This document shows, in pieces, positions 27,452 to 35,265 of a stretch of 64,000 bases of DNA. A program made the position numbers and the translations under genes. The notes below the pieces were generated by a model. That model was not told the origin of the DNA, searched no databases, and was given only the letters and a program-made list of their open reading frames with translations. This DNA is from DASXQK01 sp963724385 (lineage in GTDB: Bacteria > Pseudomonadota > Alphaproteobacteria > Dongiales > Dongiaceae), in the NCBI GenBank assembly GCA_963724385.1, contig CAVRUJ010000001.1, positions 1,054,001 to 1,118,000 on the forward strand, in the 5' to 3' direction. The stretch's first letter is position 1; each line of letters starts with the position of its first letter.

Positions 27452-28237
27452 GTGAACTTCGAGGTCGACGGCAAGGCCGTCTATGCGGCGACGGGCGGGC
27501 GGGCTTTCGATGCCTCCCTGCCGGCGGTGATCATGATCCATGGCGCCGGCATGGATCATACGGTCTGGACCCTGCCGGCCCGCAGCCTCGCCCATCGCGG
27601 CCGGGCGGTGCTGGCGCCGGACCTTCCTGGCCATGGCAGAACCCCGGGGCCGGGACTAACCGACATCGCCGCCATGTCGGCATGGGTTGTCCGTTTGATG
27701 GACGCGGCCAAAGTCGAAGAGGCGGCGCTTGTGGGCCACAGCATGGGGGCGCTGGTCGCCCTCGATGCCGCGGCTCGTGCCCCCGGCCGGGTGAAGCGCC
27801 TCGCCCTTCTGGGCGCGGCCGGCCGCATGCCGGTCCATCCCGATCTGCTCAAGGCCGCCGCCGCCAACAAGCCCGAGGCGGCCGACCTCATTGTTTCCTG
27901 GGCCCATGGACCGGTCGGTCATCTGGGCCGCGGCCCGGCGCCCGGGCTCTGGCTCATGGGCGGCGCGCGGCGGCTTTTGGAGCGGACCCCTGAAGGCGTT
28001 CTCGCCGCCGATCTCGCCGCTTGCGACGCCTACGATGCGGTTGCCGCGGCGAGCCGCGTGGTTTCGCCCGTGCTGTTGCTTCTGGGCAGCGAGGACAAGA
28101 TGACACCGCTTGCCCGCGCCAAGCCGCTGGTGGCCGCGCTGCGCCAAGCAGAGACGCTGCTGCTGCCGGGCGCCGGCCATATGCTGACCAGCGAGACGCC
28201 GGATGCGGTGATCGACGCCTTGCTGCGTTTTCTCTGA
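27452..28237 (+). CDS. Alpha/beta hydrolase
   Basis: 261-residue alpha/beta hydrolase starting at a GTG two bases after the metY stop, so the two are translationally close. The catalytic triad is readable: nucleophile Ser in GHSMGAL, Asp in LLGSEDKMTP and His in GAGHML, with the oxyanion loop MIHGAGMDHTVW. Homologues are often found next to metY or metX. Whether it is a homoserine-related esterase or a general one cannot be told. Confidence 0.85.
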   Translation: MNFEVDGKAVYAATGGRAFDASLPAVIMIHGAGMDHTVWTLPARSLAHRGRAVLAPDLPGHGRTPGPGLTDIAAMSAWVVRLMDAAKVEEAALVGHSMGALVALDAAARAPGRVKRLALLGAAGRMPVHPDLLKAAAANKPEAADLIVSWAHGPVGHLGRGPAPGLWLMGGARRLLERTPEGVLAADLAACDAYDAVAAASRVVSPVLLLLGSEDKMTPLARAKPLVAALRQAETLLLPGAGHMLTSETPDAVIDALLRFL

Positions 28238-28243
28238 TCCCCA

Positions 28244-28351
28244 GTACCGACTTTCGCAGAAAGTCGGTACATTGTCTTATGTCTTAGTATCGGATTCACG
28301 CAGAAATTCCAGTCAATGCCCTGAGTCACGAATTTCTGCGATCCGATACTA
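28244..28351. repeat. Bipartite double-hairpin repeat, copy 1
   Basis: First unit: perfect 12-bp stem GTACCGACTTTC-GCA-GAAAGTCGGTAC (28244-28270). Second unit: TAGTATCGGAT (28285-28295) plus CGCAGAAATT pairs with AATTTCTGCG plus ATCCGATACTA (28331-28351). Similar two-part elements lie at 39420 and 42495 in the same orientation. Confidence 0.85.
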
Positions 28352-28357
28352 GGTGCA

Positions 28358-28389
28358 AAGGGCCGGGCGGTATCGGCCGCCCGGCCCTT
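28358..28389 (-). terminator. Hairpin terminator downstream of hsp20
   Basis: Perfect 13-bp stem AAGGGCCGGGCGG / CCGCCCGGCCCTT around a six-base loop, 33 bp after the hsp20 stop. On the minus strand the stem ends in TTTG, so the T run is short. It probably ends the hsp20 transcript and shields it from the convergent hydrolase gene. Confidence 0.65.
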
Positions 28390-28421
28390 GCTATCGAAGA
28401 AGATGGTCGAGACGTCGCCGC

Positions 28422-28877
28422 TTAGGCGGCCTTGCTCTCGAGCACCTTGGACTCGCCGTTGACGATCTTGATCGTGCGGGGCTTCATCGCCTCGGGAACC
28501 TCGCGTACCAGATCGACGCTGAGGACGCCATCGGCGAGCTTGGCACCGGCGACCTTGATGTGGTCGGCCAGCGCAAAGCGCCGCTCAAACGCCCGCGCGG
28601 CGATGCCGCGATAGAGGAATTTCTTCTCCTCCTGGGCCTTCTCCTGCTTGCCGGAAACGACCAGCGAATTGGCCTGCTGGACGACCGAGATTTCGTCCTC
28701 GCGGAAGCCCGCGACCGCCATGACGATCCGGTAGGCGTCTTCGCCCGTCTGCTCGATGTTGTAGGGCGGGTAGCTGACCGCGCCGTCATCGAGACGGGTC
28801 GTCGCGTCGAGCAGCCTGGTCAGCCGGTCGAAGCCGACGGTGGAACGGAAAAGGGGGCTGAAGTCGAAAGCTTGCAT
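28422..28877 (-). CDS. Small heat-shock protein (Hsp20/IbpA family)
   Basis: ATP-independent holdase of 151 residues that binds unfolding proteins. The alpha-crystallin domain spans about residues 35-130 (YNIEQTGEDAYRIVMAVAGF, then GIAARAFERRFALADHIKV). The N-terminus MQAFDFSPLFRSTVGFDR is typical of alphaproteobacterial IbpA-like proteins. The start at 28877 is preferred over 28883 because GGAGG then lies at the right distance. Expression is predicted to be heat-induced twice over: by an RpoH-type promoter and by a ROSE-like thermometer covering the ribosome site. Confidence 0.93.
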   Translation of the reverse strand: MQAFDFSPLFRSTVGFDRLTRLLDATTRLDDGAVSYPPYNIEQTGEDAYRIVMAVAGFREDEISVVQQANSLVVSGKQEKAQEEKKFLYRGIAARAFERRFALADHIKVAGAKLADGVLSVDLVREVPEAMKPRTIKIVNGESKVLESKAA

Positions 28878-28957
28878 TGCCATATCCTCCTCTTGAGCAA
28901 CATGGGGGCGGAACGAAGGTTCCGCTTCCGCCCGGACCCGTATTCGGCATCCGGACA
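28878..28957 (-). promoter_or_regulatory. ROSE-like RNA thermometer in hsp20 5' UTR
   Basis: The last hairpin (28880-28905) pairs CCAU with AUGG and UUGCUC with GAGGAU of the Shine-Dalgarno. It contains a G opposite G and a U opposite U inside the anti-Shine-Dalgarno UUGCU. That UUGCU motif with its unusual G-G pair is the signature of ROSE thermometers. A perfect GCGGAAC-CTTC-GTTCCGC hairpin lies just upstream, as in multi-hairpin ROSE elements. Heating should melt the last stem and free the ribosome site. Confidence 0.75.
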
Positions 28958-28963
28958 GTTGCG

Positions 28964-28992
28964 AGATAGGAAATGGCAACCGGGCTTTCAAG
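28964..28992 (-). promoter_or_regulatory. RpoH (sigma-32) type promoter for hsp20
   Basis: On the minus strand CTTGAA (28992-28987) is followed after exactly 17 bases by CTATCT (28969-28964). This fits the alphaproteobacterial heat-shock sigma consensus, CTTGA and CYTATnT. The expected start of transcription is near 28957, giving a leader of about 80 bases. Confidence 0.72.
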
Positions 28993-28994
28993 GT

Positions 28995-29015
28995 CCCGCG
29001 GCAGGCTGCCGCGGG
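28995..29015 (-). terminator. Hairpin between rpmE and hsp20 promoter
   Basis: Perfect 9-bp stem CCCGCGGCA-GGC-TGCCGCGGG, 15 bp after the rpmE stop and ending just before the heat-shock -35 element. There is no T run, so termination efficiency is uncertain. Confidence 0.5.
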
Positions 29016-29030
29016 CCGAATTCTTGCGAC

Positions 29031-29258
29031 TTACTGCTGCTTCAGGCCCAGGTTCTGGAAGCGCTTCTTGAACTTGGCGAGCTGCCCGCCACTATCCGTC
29101 AGGCGATGGATGCCGGTCCAGGCCGGATGGGACTTGGGGTCGATCTCCAGGTTCAGGGTGTCCCCGGCCTTGCCCCAGGTGGAACGGGTCTTGAAGCTTG
29201 AACCATCGGTCATGACGACCGTGATCTCATGATAATCGGGGTGGATCTTCTCTCTCAT
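29031..29258 (-). CDS. rpmE: 50S ribosomal protein L31 (zinc-free form)
   Basis: bL31 of 75 residues beginning MREKIHPDYHEITVVMTDGS. The zinc-binding CxxC pair of the C+ form is absent, so it is the zinc-independent type that is standard in alphaproteobacteria. It sits alone between the large membrane gene and hsp20; the hairpin at 28995 follows it. Confidence 0.95.
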   Translation of the reverse strand: MREKIHPDYHEITVVMTDGSSFKTRSTWGKAGDTLNLEIDPKSHPAWTGIHRLTDSGGQLAKFKKRFQNLGLKQQ

Positions 29259-29327
29259 GGCTTGGGCTCCGCTCGAGGGGCTGCGCGTCAGGCGCAGGGC
29301 TCGAAGCGGGGGCTTATAACCGAAGCC

Positions 29328-32021
29328 TCAGGAGCTGGCAAGGCCGGCCTCCCGCTTCGGCAGCAACAGCGCGAAGAAGGCCGGAAGGGCCAGAAGATAG
29401 GCCCCGGCTGCCACCCACATGACGGCCTTCAGGCCGAACAGCACGGCGATCAGAGGAACGGCGACCGAGCCGATCACCGAGAAGAGCCCGTTGATGCCCC
29501 AGGCCCAGAGGAAGAAATGCTCCTTGCCGAGCCGGGAGAGCATGGCCATGCCGGTGGGGAAGGGGAACCCCATGAGGAAGGCGGGCGGGAACAGCAGGGC
29601 GAGGCAGGCGATGATCCTGAGCCCGTAGGGCCAGAGACCGATGACGTCGAGGATGGGCCCAAGGATCAGGGAATAGAGTATCAGCAACCCCGAGATGACG
29701 AGAAATATGCGCGGCATGAGGCGGCGGCAATCGTCGAGGAACCTTCCCGAAGCGAGGCTGCCCAGGCCCGAGAAAACCAGCATGCCGGTGATGAGCACCG
29801 AAGCCGAGACCGTGGGGTTGGCAAGCGCCAAGACGAACTTTCCGATGAGCCCCACCTCGATGACGATGTAGCCGAGGCCGAGACAAAGGAAATAGACGAC
29901 GATGCCGAGTTTGCCCGGCTGGCGGGAGAAGATCGTGCGCCAGCCGAAGACCACCGGCAGCAGAAGCAGGACAAGGCCCAGCAGCATACTCTCGGCCAAG
30001 GTGCCCCAGAGCAGGAGATAGCCCCACTCGTCCGAGACGGCGTCCAGCATGCCCAGCACCTGGCCGAGGTCGCCGAGCTTGATGTAGCCGGAGAAATAGG
30101 GCCGGTCGTTGGTGAGGGGCGAGGCATCGAAGAGATAGCCTTGCCGGACTTGCGCTTCCCGGCCGGCGATCAGCTCATGGACCAGCATGCGGTAGAGGGC
30201 GCCCATAGTGAAGTCGCCGTCACTGGCGCCGCTCTGGTCGCCCGACTGGGATTGATCGCCGCCGGCATTGCTTGCGGAAAGTTCCGCAGCCAGGTTGCCG
30301 GAGTTTGAGCCGCTGCTGTCAGCCGGGGCCGTGGCGTCCGTCGTATCGGTGGCGGCCGAGTTGTCGGCGCCCGAGGACGTGTCGCCCTCCGATGGCACGG
30401 CGGGCGCGCCGCCCGGATTGGCCTCCGCCCCAGCAGAGGTGGCGAAGAAGTTGTCGCGGTAGCGGGCATAGAACTTGTCCGGCGTCTGGCCGCTATAAGC
30501 GTCGCCGGGCCGGTAGACCACTTCGAAAGCCATGGCCTTGTCCTGCGCGTCGAGCTTGGCGATCTCCGAGCCGGTGAAGTCGCCGCGCTTATAGAGCACG
30601 GTCATGGTCGAGAGATAGGTGTGGACGATGTAGAAGCGCCCGGCCATCTGCCCGTCGTCGACACCGCGGGCGGCCTCGGTCATCGTGGTGAGCAGGCGGA
30701 CCGCCGCTTTGGGAGGATCCTCCTTGTTCCAGATCGTGACCGCGAGGATGCCGTCGGGCTTGAGAGCCCGCATGAAGCTCGCCATCGCCTCGCGGCTGTA
30801 GTCGTATTTCTCGTAGATGCTGTTTCCCCCGGCCATGGAGAGGCCGGTGGAATCGGCGAGACTGAAGTCGACGATGTCGAAGCTTCCAGGCACCCGCGGC
30901 GCATACAGCCTGCCGGCGAAGGGGACGAGATTGACACGGGGGTCTTCCAGCAGATGGCCGGTCAAATCGGCGATGGTCGGGTCATGCATCGCCTCAAGGA
31001 CCAGGGGGTTGCTCTCCGCCACCGTCACCGCGCTTGCGCCGCTGCGCAGCGCCAGGCTGGTCGAGATGCCGCCGCCGAACTGCACCACGAAGACCCTGGG
31101 CGCGGATTTCACCACATAGGGCAGGTACATCGGCATGAAGCGGTAATAGGCCGTCTGGTCCGGCGGCAGGGCCTTAATGATCCCGATGGGACCGTCCCCG
31201 TCGATGAACATGCCGAGGTAGGCGTCCTTCGGCATGGTGGCGAGCTTGATCGCCGCCATGTCGGAAAGGCCGGGGGCAAAATGGAAATAGGAGCTGCGGT
31301 AAATCTCGAGATAACCGAAGGGGCTGGCGGCCTGATAGATGCGTTCGGAATCCGGGAAATGCCGGGCATAGCTGACGCCCTTGTAGGGCGAGCTCACGAT
31401 CTGGGGATAGGCGAAGTTGATGAGGACCGCGCCAACTCCTCCAAGAGCCATCAGCGCGAGGCCGACCTTGTCCCGCTGGAAGGAAAACCAGGCGAGCCCG
31501 CCAAGGAACCAGAGCCCGAGGGGCACCAGCAGCAGGCGCTCGGGCGGCATCAGGTAGAGGGCGCCCAGGAAGACGAGGCTGCTGAAACCCGAACCCGCCA
31601 GATCGGCGAAATAAACCCGGCCGAAGATCTTCTGGCCGCGCAGGAAAGCCAGGCCCAGGAACATGGCGCCGGGCAGGAAGGGCGCGAAATAGAGCAGGAA
31701 ATTCTCCAGCAGGCGCAGCTTCTGCTGCGGATCGGAGACGAGGAAGATCGGGTTGAAGGGAACCTGCTGGGCGAGGCTGTTGGCCGCGGCCAGGAGCGGC
31801 CCGAAGAGCAGCAGGCAGATCCGGGCGAGCTGGTCCCGGTAGCGCTCGATGCTCCCCTTGGCGAGGCACATCACCGCCGAGGCGATGCCAAAGCCCAGCA
31901 TGGCGATTGACACCACCAGCGAGCCGAAATGCGCCCAGCTCGCGATGGAGAAGACGCGCATGATGGCGATCTCGAGCGCGATGATCGCGCCCGCGACCAG
32001 ACCGACCGAGAGATAGAACAA
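29328..32021 (-). CDS. Membrane-bound spermidine-synthase-like protein
   Basis: 897-residue protein with an N-terminal block of about six membrane helices, a soluble spermidine-synthase/methyltransferase-fold domain (about residues 210-520; VVQFGGGISTSLALRSGA for the cofactor loop, FDIVDFSLADSTG further on), then a C-terminal block of about seven helices. A low-complexity insert of Ser, Ala, Asp, Gly and Thr (about 525-600) precedes the DASPLTNDRPYFSGY motif. Polyamine synthase catalytic residues are not certain. Such fused proteins are widespread and uncharacterised. It follows the exported methyltransferase-like gene by 53 bp. Confidence 0.78.
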   Translation of the reverse strand: MFYLSVGLVAGAIIALEIAIMRVFSIASWAHFGSLVVSIAMLGFGIASAVMCLAKGSIERYRDQLARICLLLFGPLLAAANSLAQQVPFNPIFLVSDPQQKLRLLENFLLYFAPFLPGAMFLGLAFLRGQKIFGRVYFADLAGSGFSSLVFLGALYLMPPERLLLVPLGLWFLGGLAWFSFQRDKVGLALMALGGVGAVLINFAYPQIVSSPYKGVSYARHFPDSERIYQAASPFGYLEIYRSSYFHFAPGLSDMAAIKLATMPKDAYLGMFIDGDGPIGIIKALPPDQTAYYRFMPMYLPYVVKSAPRVFVVQFGGGISTSLALRSGASAVTVAESNPLVLEAMHDPTIADLTGHLLEDPRVNLVPFAGRLYAPRVPGSFDIVDFSLADSTGLSMAGGNSIYEKYDYSREAMASFMRALKPDGILAVTIWNKEDPPKAAVRLLTTMTEAARGVDDGQMAGRFYIVHTYLSTMTVLYKRGDFTGSEIAKLDAQDKAMAFEVVYRPGDAYSGQTPDKFYARYRDNFFATSAGAEANPGGAPAVPSEGDTSSGADNSAATDTTDATAPADSSGSNSGNLAAELSASNAGGDQSQSGDQSGASDGDFTMGALYRMLVHELIAGREAQVRQGYLFDASPLTNDRPYFSGYIKLGDLGQVLGMLDAVSDEWGYLLLWGTLAESMLLGLVLLLLPVVFGWRTIFSRQPGKLGIVVYFLCLGLGYIVIEVGLIGKFVLALANPTVSASVLITGMLVFSGLGSLASGRFLDDCRRLMPRIFLVISGLLILYSLILGPILDVIGLWPYGLRIIACLALLFPPAFLMGFPFPTGMAMLSRLGKEHFFLWAWGINGLFSVIGSVAVPLIAVLFGLKAVMWVAAGAYLLALPAFFALLLPKREAGLASS

Positions 32022-32074
32022 GCCGGCTCCGCTGGAAGAGACCCGCCCTTGCGCGGCGGCCTCGCTGCCGACTG

Positions 32075-32953
32075 CTACCAGTGGCCGCCTCCGGCCTTCG
32101 TGAACGGCACGAAGTTGACGATCTTGCCGTTGTAGATGTCGCGCCGGGTGACGGTGATGTTGCCCTGGGCGTCGACCACCTTCTTCACCTCCAGCACATG
32201 CTGGCGGCCGGGCGGGCCGATCGGGATCACCATGATTCCGCCGGCCTTCAGCTGCTGGAGCAGCGGGGGCGGAATATGGTCGATGCCGGCGGTGACGATA
32301 ATCTTGTCGAAGGGCGCCGCCTCGGCCCAGCCGTAATATCCGTCGGCGATCTTGGTGTGGATGTTGGCGAACTCGGGATAGCCGGCCGCGATCAGGCGCT
32401 GGTAGTTGGCGGCGCTGCGCTTGCCGAGCGGATCGATGATCTCGATCGTGTAGACTTGATCGGTCAGGTGGGAAAGGATCGCCGACTGATAGCCCGAACC
32501 GGTGCCGATCTCCAGCACCCGCTCGCCCGGCTTCACGTCGATCGTCGAGGTCATCCGGCCCACCAGATGGGGCCCGGAAATGGTGACGCCGTAACCGATG
32601 TCGAGGAAGGCGTGGTCATAGGCGCGCGCCCGGTTGCGCGGCAGCACAAACTCCTCGCGCGGGGTCAGGAGATAGGCCTTCAGCTCCTTCTCGCGCCAGA
32701 CGTCCTTGTTCTCGATCATCGCCTGAGCGCGGTCGAAGCGCCATGCGACCATTTTCGGGTCCTCATGACGCGTCGTCACCATGTAGGTGACGAACTTGGT
32801 CTTCGAATCGATGGGCGGATCGGGCAGATTGGCGAGATCGAAGGCCGGTGCTGTGGGAGCCGATGCCGTCTGGGCATGGGCCGCGGCGATGGCGCAGAAT
32901 CCGAGCAGCAGGGCGAGACCGGCCCGAAGCCGCGGCAGGCGAACACGAATCAA
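32075..32953 (-). CDS. Exported protein-L-isoaspartate O-methyltransferase-like protein
   Basis: 292 residues: a cleavable-looking signal peptide (basic start, LRAGLALLLGFCAIAAAHA, cut before QTAS) and then a PIMT fold. PIMT markers are YGVTISGPHLVGRM, the SAM loop VLEIGTGSGYQSAIL, DGYYGWAEAAPFDKIIVTAG and GIMVIPIGPP. Cytoplasmic Pcm repairs isoaspartyl residues using SAM; an exported copy is odd because SAM is not expected in the periplasm. Either a SAM supply exists or the protein has another job. It is probably co-transcribed with the spermidine-synthase-like membrane gene. Confidence 0.82.
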   Translation of the reverse strand: MIRVRLPRLRAGLALLLGFCAIAAAHAQTASAPTAPAFDLANLPDPPIDSKTKFVTYMVTTRHEDPKMVAWRFDRAQAMIENKDVWREKELKAYLLTPREEFVLPRNRARAYDHAFLDIGYGVTISGPHLVGRMTSTIDVKPGERVLEIGTGSGYQSAILSHLTDQVYTIEIIDPLGKRSAANYQRLIAAGYPEFANIHTKIADGYYGWAEAAPFDKIIVTAGIDHIPPPLLQQLKAGGIMVIPIGPPGRQHVLEVKKVVDAQGNITVTRRDIYNGKIVNFVPFTKAGGGHW

Positions 32954-33099
32954 GAAATCCTCCGAGTTGTCCGAGGGTTAAAAGGTGCCGGACTATGCCG
33001 ACGGCTCATTCCAAAGTCCATAGACAGCAGCTCGCTAACATGGACTCGTGGCGAAATTGCGGCTAGGCATGAGCCACACAATTGCGTGACTTCTACGCC

Positions 33100-33426
33100 A
33101 TGGACGCCAGCCGGTTCGAAAGCCTTGCCGATGCCACGCTCGCCCGCCTGCAGGCCGCGATCGAGGAGCAGGCCGAAGGCGATATCGATGCCGAGCTGGC
33201 GGCAGGGATCCTCACCCTCGAACTCGAATCCGGGACCAAGTACCTGATCAACAAGCATGGGCCCAATCGCCAGATCTGGCTCGCCTCGCCGGCGAGCGGC
33301 GCCTGGCATTTCGCCTGGAGCGAGGACGACCAGGCCTGGGTTTCCACCCGTGGCGGCGAAAGGCTCGATGAACTCCTGAGCGGCGAGTTGTCGCAGGCCT
33401 CGGGCCGCAGCCTCAGCCTCGGATAA
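33100..33426 (+). CDS. cyaY: Frataxin / iron donor protein CyaY
   Basis: 108-residue frataxin, which modulates Fe-S cluster assembly by binding iron and the cysteine desulfurase. It has the acidic first helix (ADATLARLQAAIEEQAEGD), the LTLELESGTKYLINKHGPNR strands and the IWLASPASGAWHF motif with its conserved Trp. The start at 33100 (MDASRFESLAD) is favoured over upstream alternatives at 33082. It is divergent from the exported methyltransferase-like gene. Confidence 0.92.
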   Translation: MDASRFESLADATLARLQAAIEEQAEGDIDAELAAGILTLELESGTKYLINKHGPNRQIWLASPASGAWHFAWSEDDQAWVSTRGGERLDELLSGELSQASGRSLSLG

Positions 33427-33434
33427 ATAGGGCC

Positions 33435-34217
33435 ATGCCGGCCGGCGGCCTCATGGAGACGTTCCGCCTCGACGGGCGATCCGCCCTGGTCACGGGCGGC
33501 GGACGCGGCATAGGCCGTGCCATCGCGCTCGGCCTTTCCGAGGCCGGCGCGAAGCTTGCCGTGGCAGATATCGACCTTGCTGCCGCCGAGGAAACGGCGG
33601 CTGCGATCCACCAACGGGGAGGCGAGGCCATGGCCGTCGCCCTCGACGTTGCCGATGAGGCCTCGATCGAGGCGGGCTTCAAGCGGGTGGCCGACACCCA
33701 AGGCGGCATCGATGTGCTGGTGAACAACGCCGGCACCGCCATTAGGCGCGCCAGCGTCGAGCTCACCCTTGCCGACTGGGACAAAGTGGTGGCCGTCAAC
33801 ATGACCGGCCTGTTCCTCTGCACCAGGACCGCGGCGCGGCAGATGATTGCCCGGCGCGGCGGCAGCATCGTCAACATCGCTTCGATCATGGGGTTGTCGG
33901 GCGGTGGGCTCTATCCCAACATCTCCTATCAGGCGACCAAGGGGGCGGTCGTCAACATGACGCGCGCCTTTGCCCTGGAGTGGGCCCGGGCGGGCATCCG
34001 GGTCAATGCGGTGGCGCCCACCTGGGTGCGCACGGACTTCATCAAGGCCCTGCTGGCCCAGCCCGGGTTGATCGCGCGGATCGAGGCGATGACGCCGCTC
34101 GGCCGCCTGGCCGAGCCGTCGGATGTGGTGGGAGCGGTCCTGTTCCTGGCGAGCCCGTCCTCGGCCATGGTGACCGGCCACACCTTGCCGGTCGACGGCG
34201 GGATCCTGGCACAGTAG
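33435..34217 (+). CDS. SDR family oxidoreductase
   Basis: 260-residue classical short-chain dehydrogenase. TGGGRGIG binds the nucleotide, with NNAG, Ser in VNIASIMG, and YQATK as the Tyr/Lys pair; the end VDGGILAQ is typical. DIDLAAAEE after the second strand suggests NAD rather than NADP. It resembles gluconate 5-dehydrogenase/FabG-type enzymes. It begins 8 bp after cyaY; an alternative start is 33453. It converges with the DenD-like gene, 11 bp away. Confidence 0.85.
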   Translation: MPAGGLMETFRLDGRSALVTGGGRGIGRAIALGLSEAGAKLAVADIDLAAAEETAAAIHQRGGEAMAVALDVADEASIEAGFKRVADTQGGIDVLVNNAGTAIRRASVELTLADWDKVVAVNMTGLFLCTRTAARQMIARRGGSIVNIASIMGLSGGGLYPNISYQATKGAVVNMTRAFALEWARAGIRVNAVAPTWVRTDFIKALLAQPGLIARIEAMTPLGRLAEPSDVVGAVLFLASPSSAMVTGHTLPVDGGILAQ

Positions 34218-34228
34218 GGCGGGCTGTC

Positions 34229-35227
34229 TCAGGTCAGCTTCGGGCGATCGACGAAGTCCTCGATATAGGCCTGAACGATCGCGTCGAGGCTGGCATCCGG
34301 CGCGAGGCCAAGGGCGATGCCGCGCTCAGCCTCGGTTCGGGTAGGCCAGCCGGCGACGATCGCCTCGATGAAAGGATCGCGTTCGACCGTGATCTTGCCC
34401 ATGGGCCGCGAGCCGGCGACGCGGCGCAGGCTTTCGATCATCTCGCCGACGCTGACCGCAAGGCTGGGGAAATTGATCGCCCGGTCCTCGCCGATTGCCT
34501 CGCCGGGCGCTTCGTAAAGCTTCAGGAACCCCTCGACGACGGTGCGATAGCCCGAAACCGGCATTACGGTATCGAGGCCGACCGGAAGGATGCAGGCGAC
34601 CCCGGCCAGCGGCTCGCGGAACACGCCGCTCGCGAAGCTGGAGGCCGCTTTGTTGGGTTTGCCGGGCCGGATGATGACGGTCGGCAGGCGGGCGCTGCGC
34701 CCGTCGAGGAAGCCTTTGCGCGTGTAGTCGTTGATCAGCAGCTCGCCGATGGCCTTGGTGATGCCGTAGGTCGTCTGGGGAGTCTCCTTGGTGGCATCGC
34801 CGACCGTCTTGGGCATGGCCTTGCCGCCAAAGACGGCGACCGAGCTCGCGAAGACCACCCGCTGGCGCGAGGCGCGCCGGCGAAGCGCCTCCAGGAGATT
34901 GAGGTTGCCCTGGAGATTGACCCGCATGGCGAGATCGAAATCCTGTTCGCCGCCGCCGCTGACGACCGAAGCGAGATGGAACACCCCGACATCATCCCGG
35001 TCGATGAGGCGGAAGACGGTATCCCGATCGGCGATCTCGCCCGTCACGATGCCCACGCGCTGGTCGAACCAGGCCGGACGTGTTGATGGCCCGGCGACGT
35101 CGAAGAGCAGGAGCTCTTCCACCGGTTCCACTTTCCCCGAGGGACCTGAGAGGCGGCCGAGCTCGAGAATCCGGCGCGCCAGCAGCATGCCGATGAAGCC
35201 GGTACCGCCGGTGATGACGACTTTCAT
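34229..35227 (-). CDS. denD: D-erythronate dehydrogenase-like NAD-dependent epimerase
   Basis: Extended SDR of 332 residues: ITGGTGFIG at the nucleotide site, FASSVAVFGG, the YGITK catalytic pair and TVIIRPGKPNKAAS. This last motif and the overall pattern match DenD, which oxidises D-erythronate at C2 in tetronate catabolism. The other den genes are not adjacent, so the assignment rests on sequence alone. It could equally be a related sugar-acid dehydrogenase. Confidence 0.75.
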   Translation of the reverse strand: MKVVITGGTGFIGMLLARRILELGRLSGPSGKVEPVEELLLFDVAGPSTRPAWFDQRVGIVTGEIADRDTVFRLIDRDDVGVFHLASVVSGGGEQDFDLAMRVNLQGNLNLLEALRRRASRQRVVFASSVAVFGGKAMPKTVGDATKETPQTTYGITKAIGELLINDYTRKGFLDGRSARLPTVIIRPGKPNKAASSFASGVFREPLAGVACILPVGLDTVMPVSGYRTVVEGFLKLYEAPGEAIGEDRAINFPSLAVSVGEMIESLRRVAGSRPMGKITVERDPFIEAIVAGWPTRTEAERGIALGLAPDASLDAIVQAYIEDFVDRPKLT

Positions 35228-35265
35228 GCTTTCAGACTCGGCAAGCCATCAGCGCCGGCATGCCG

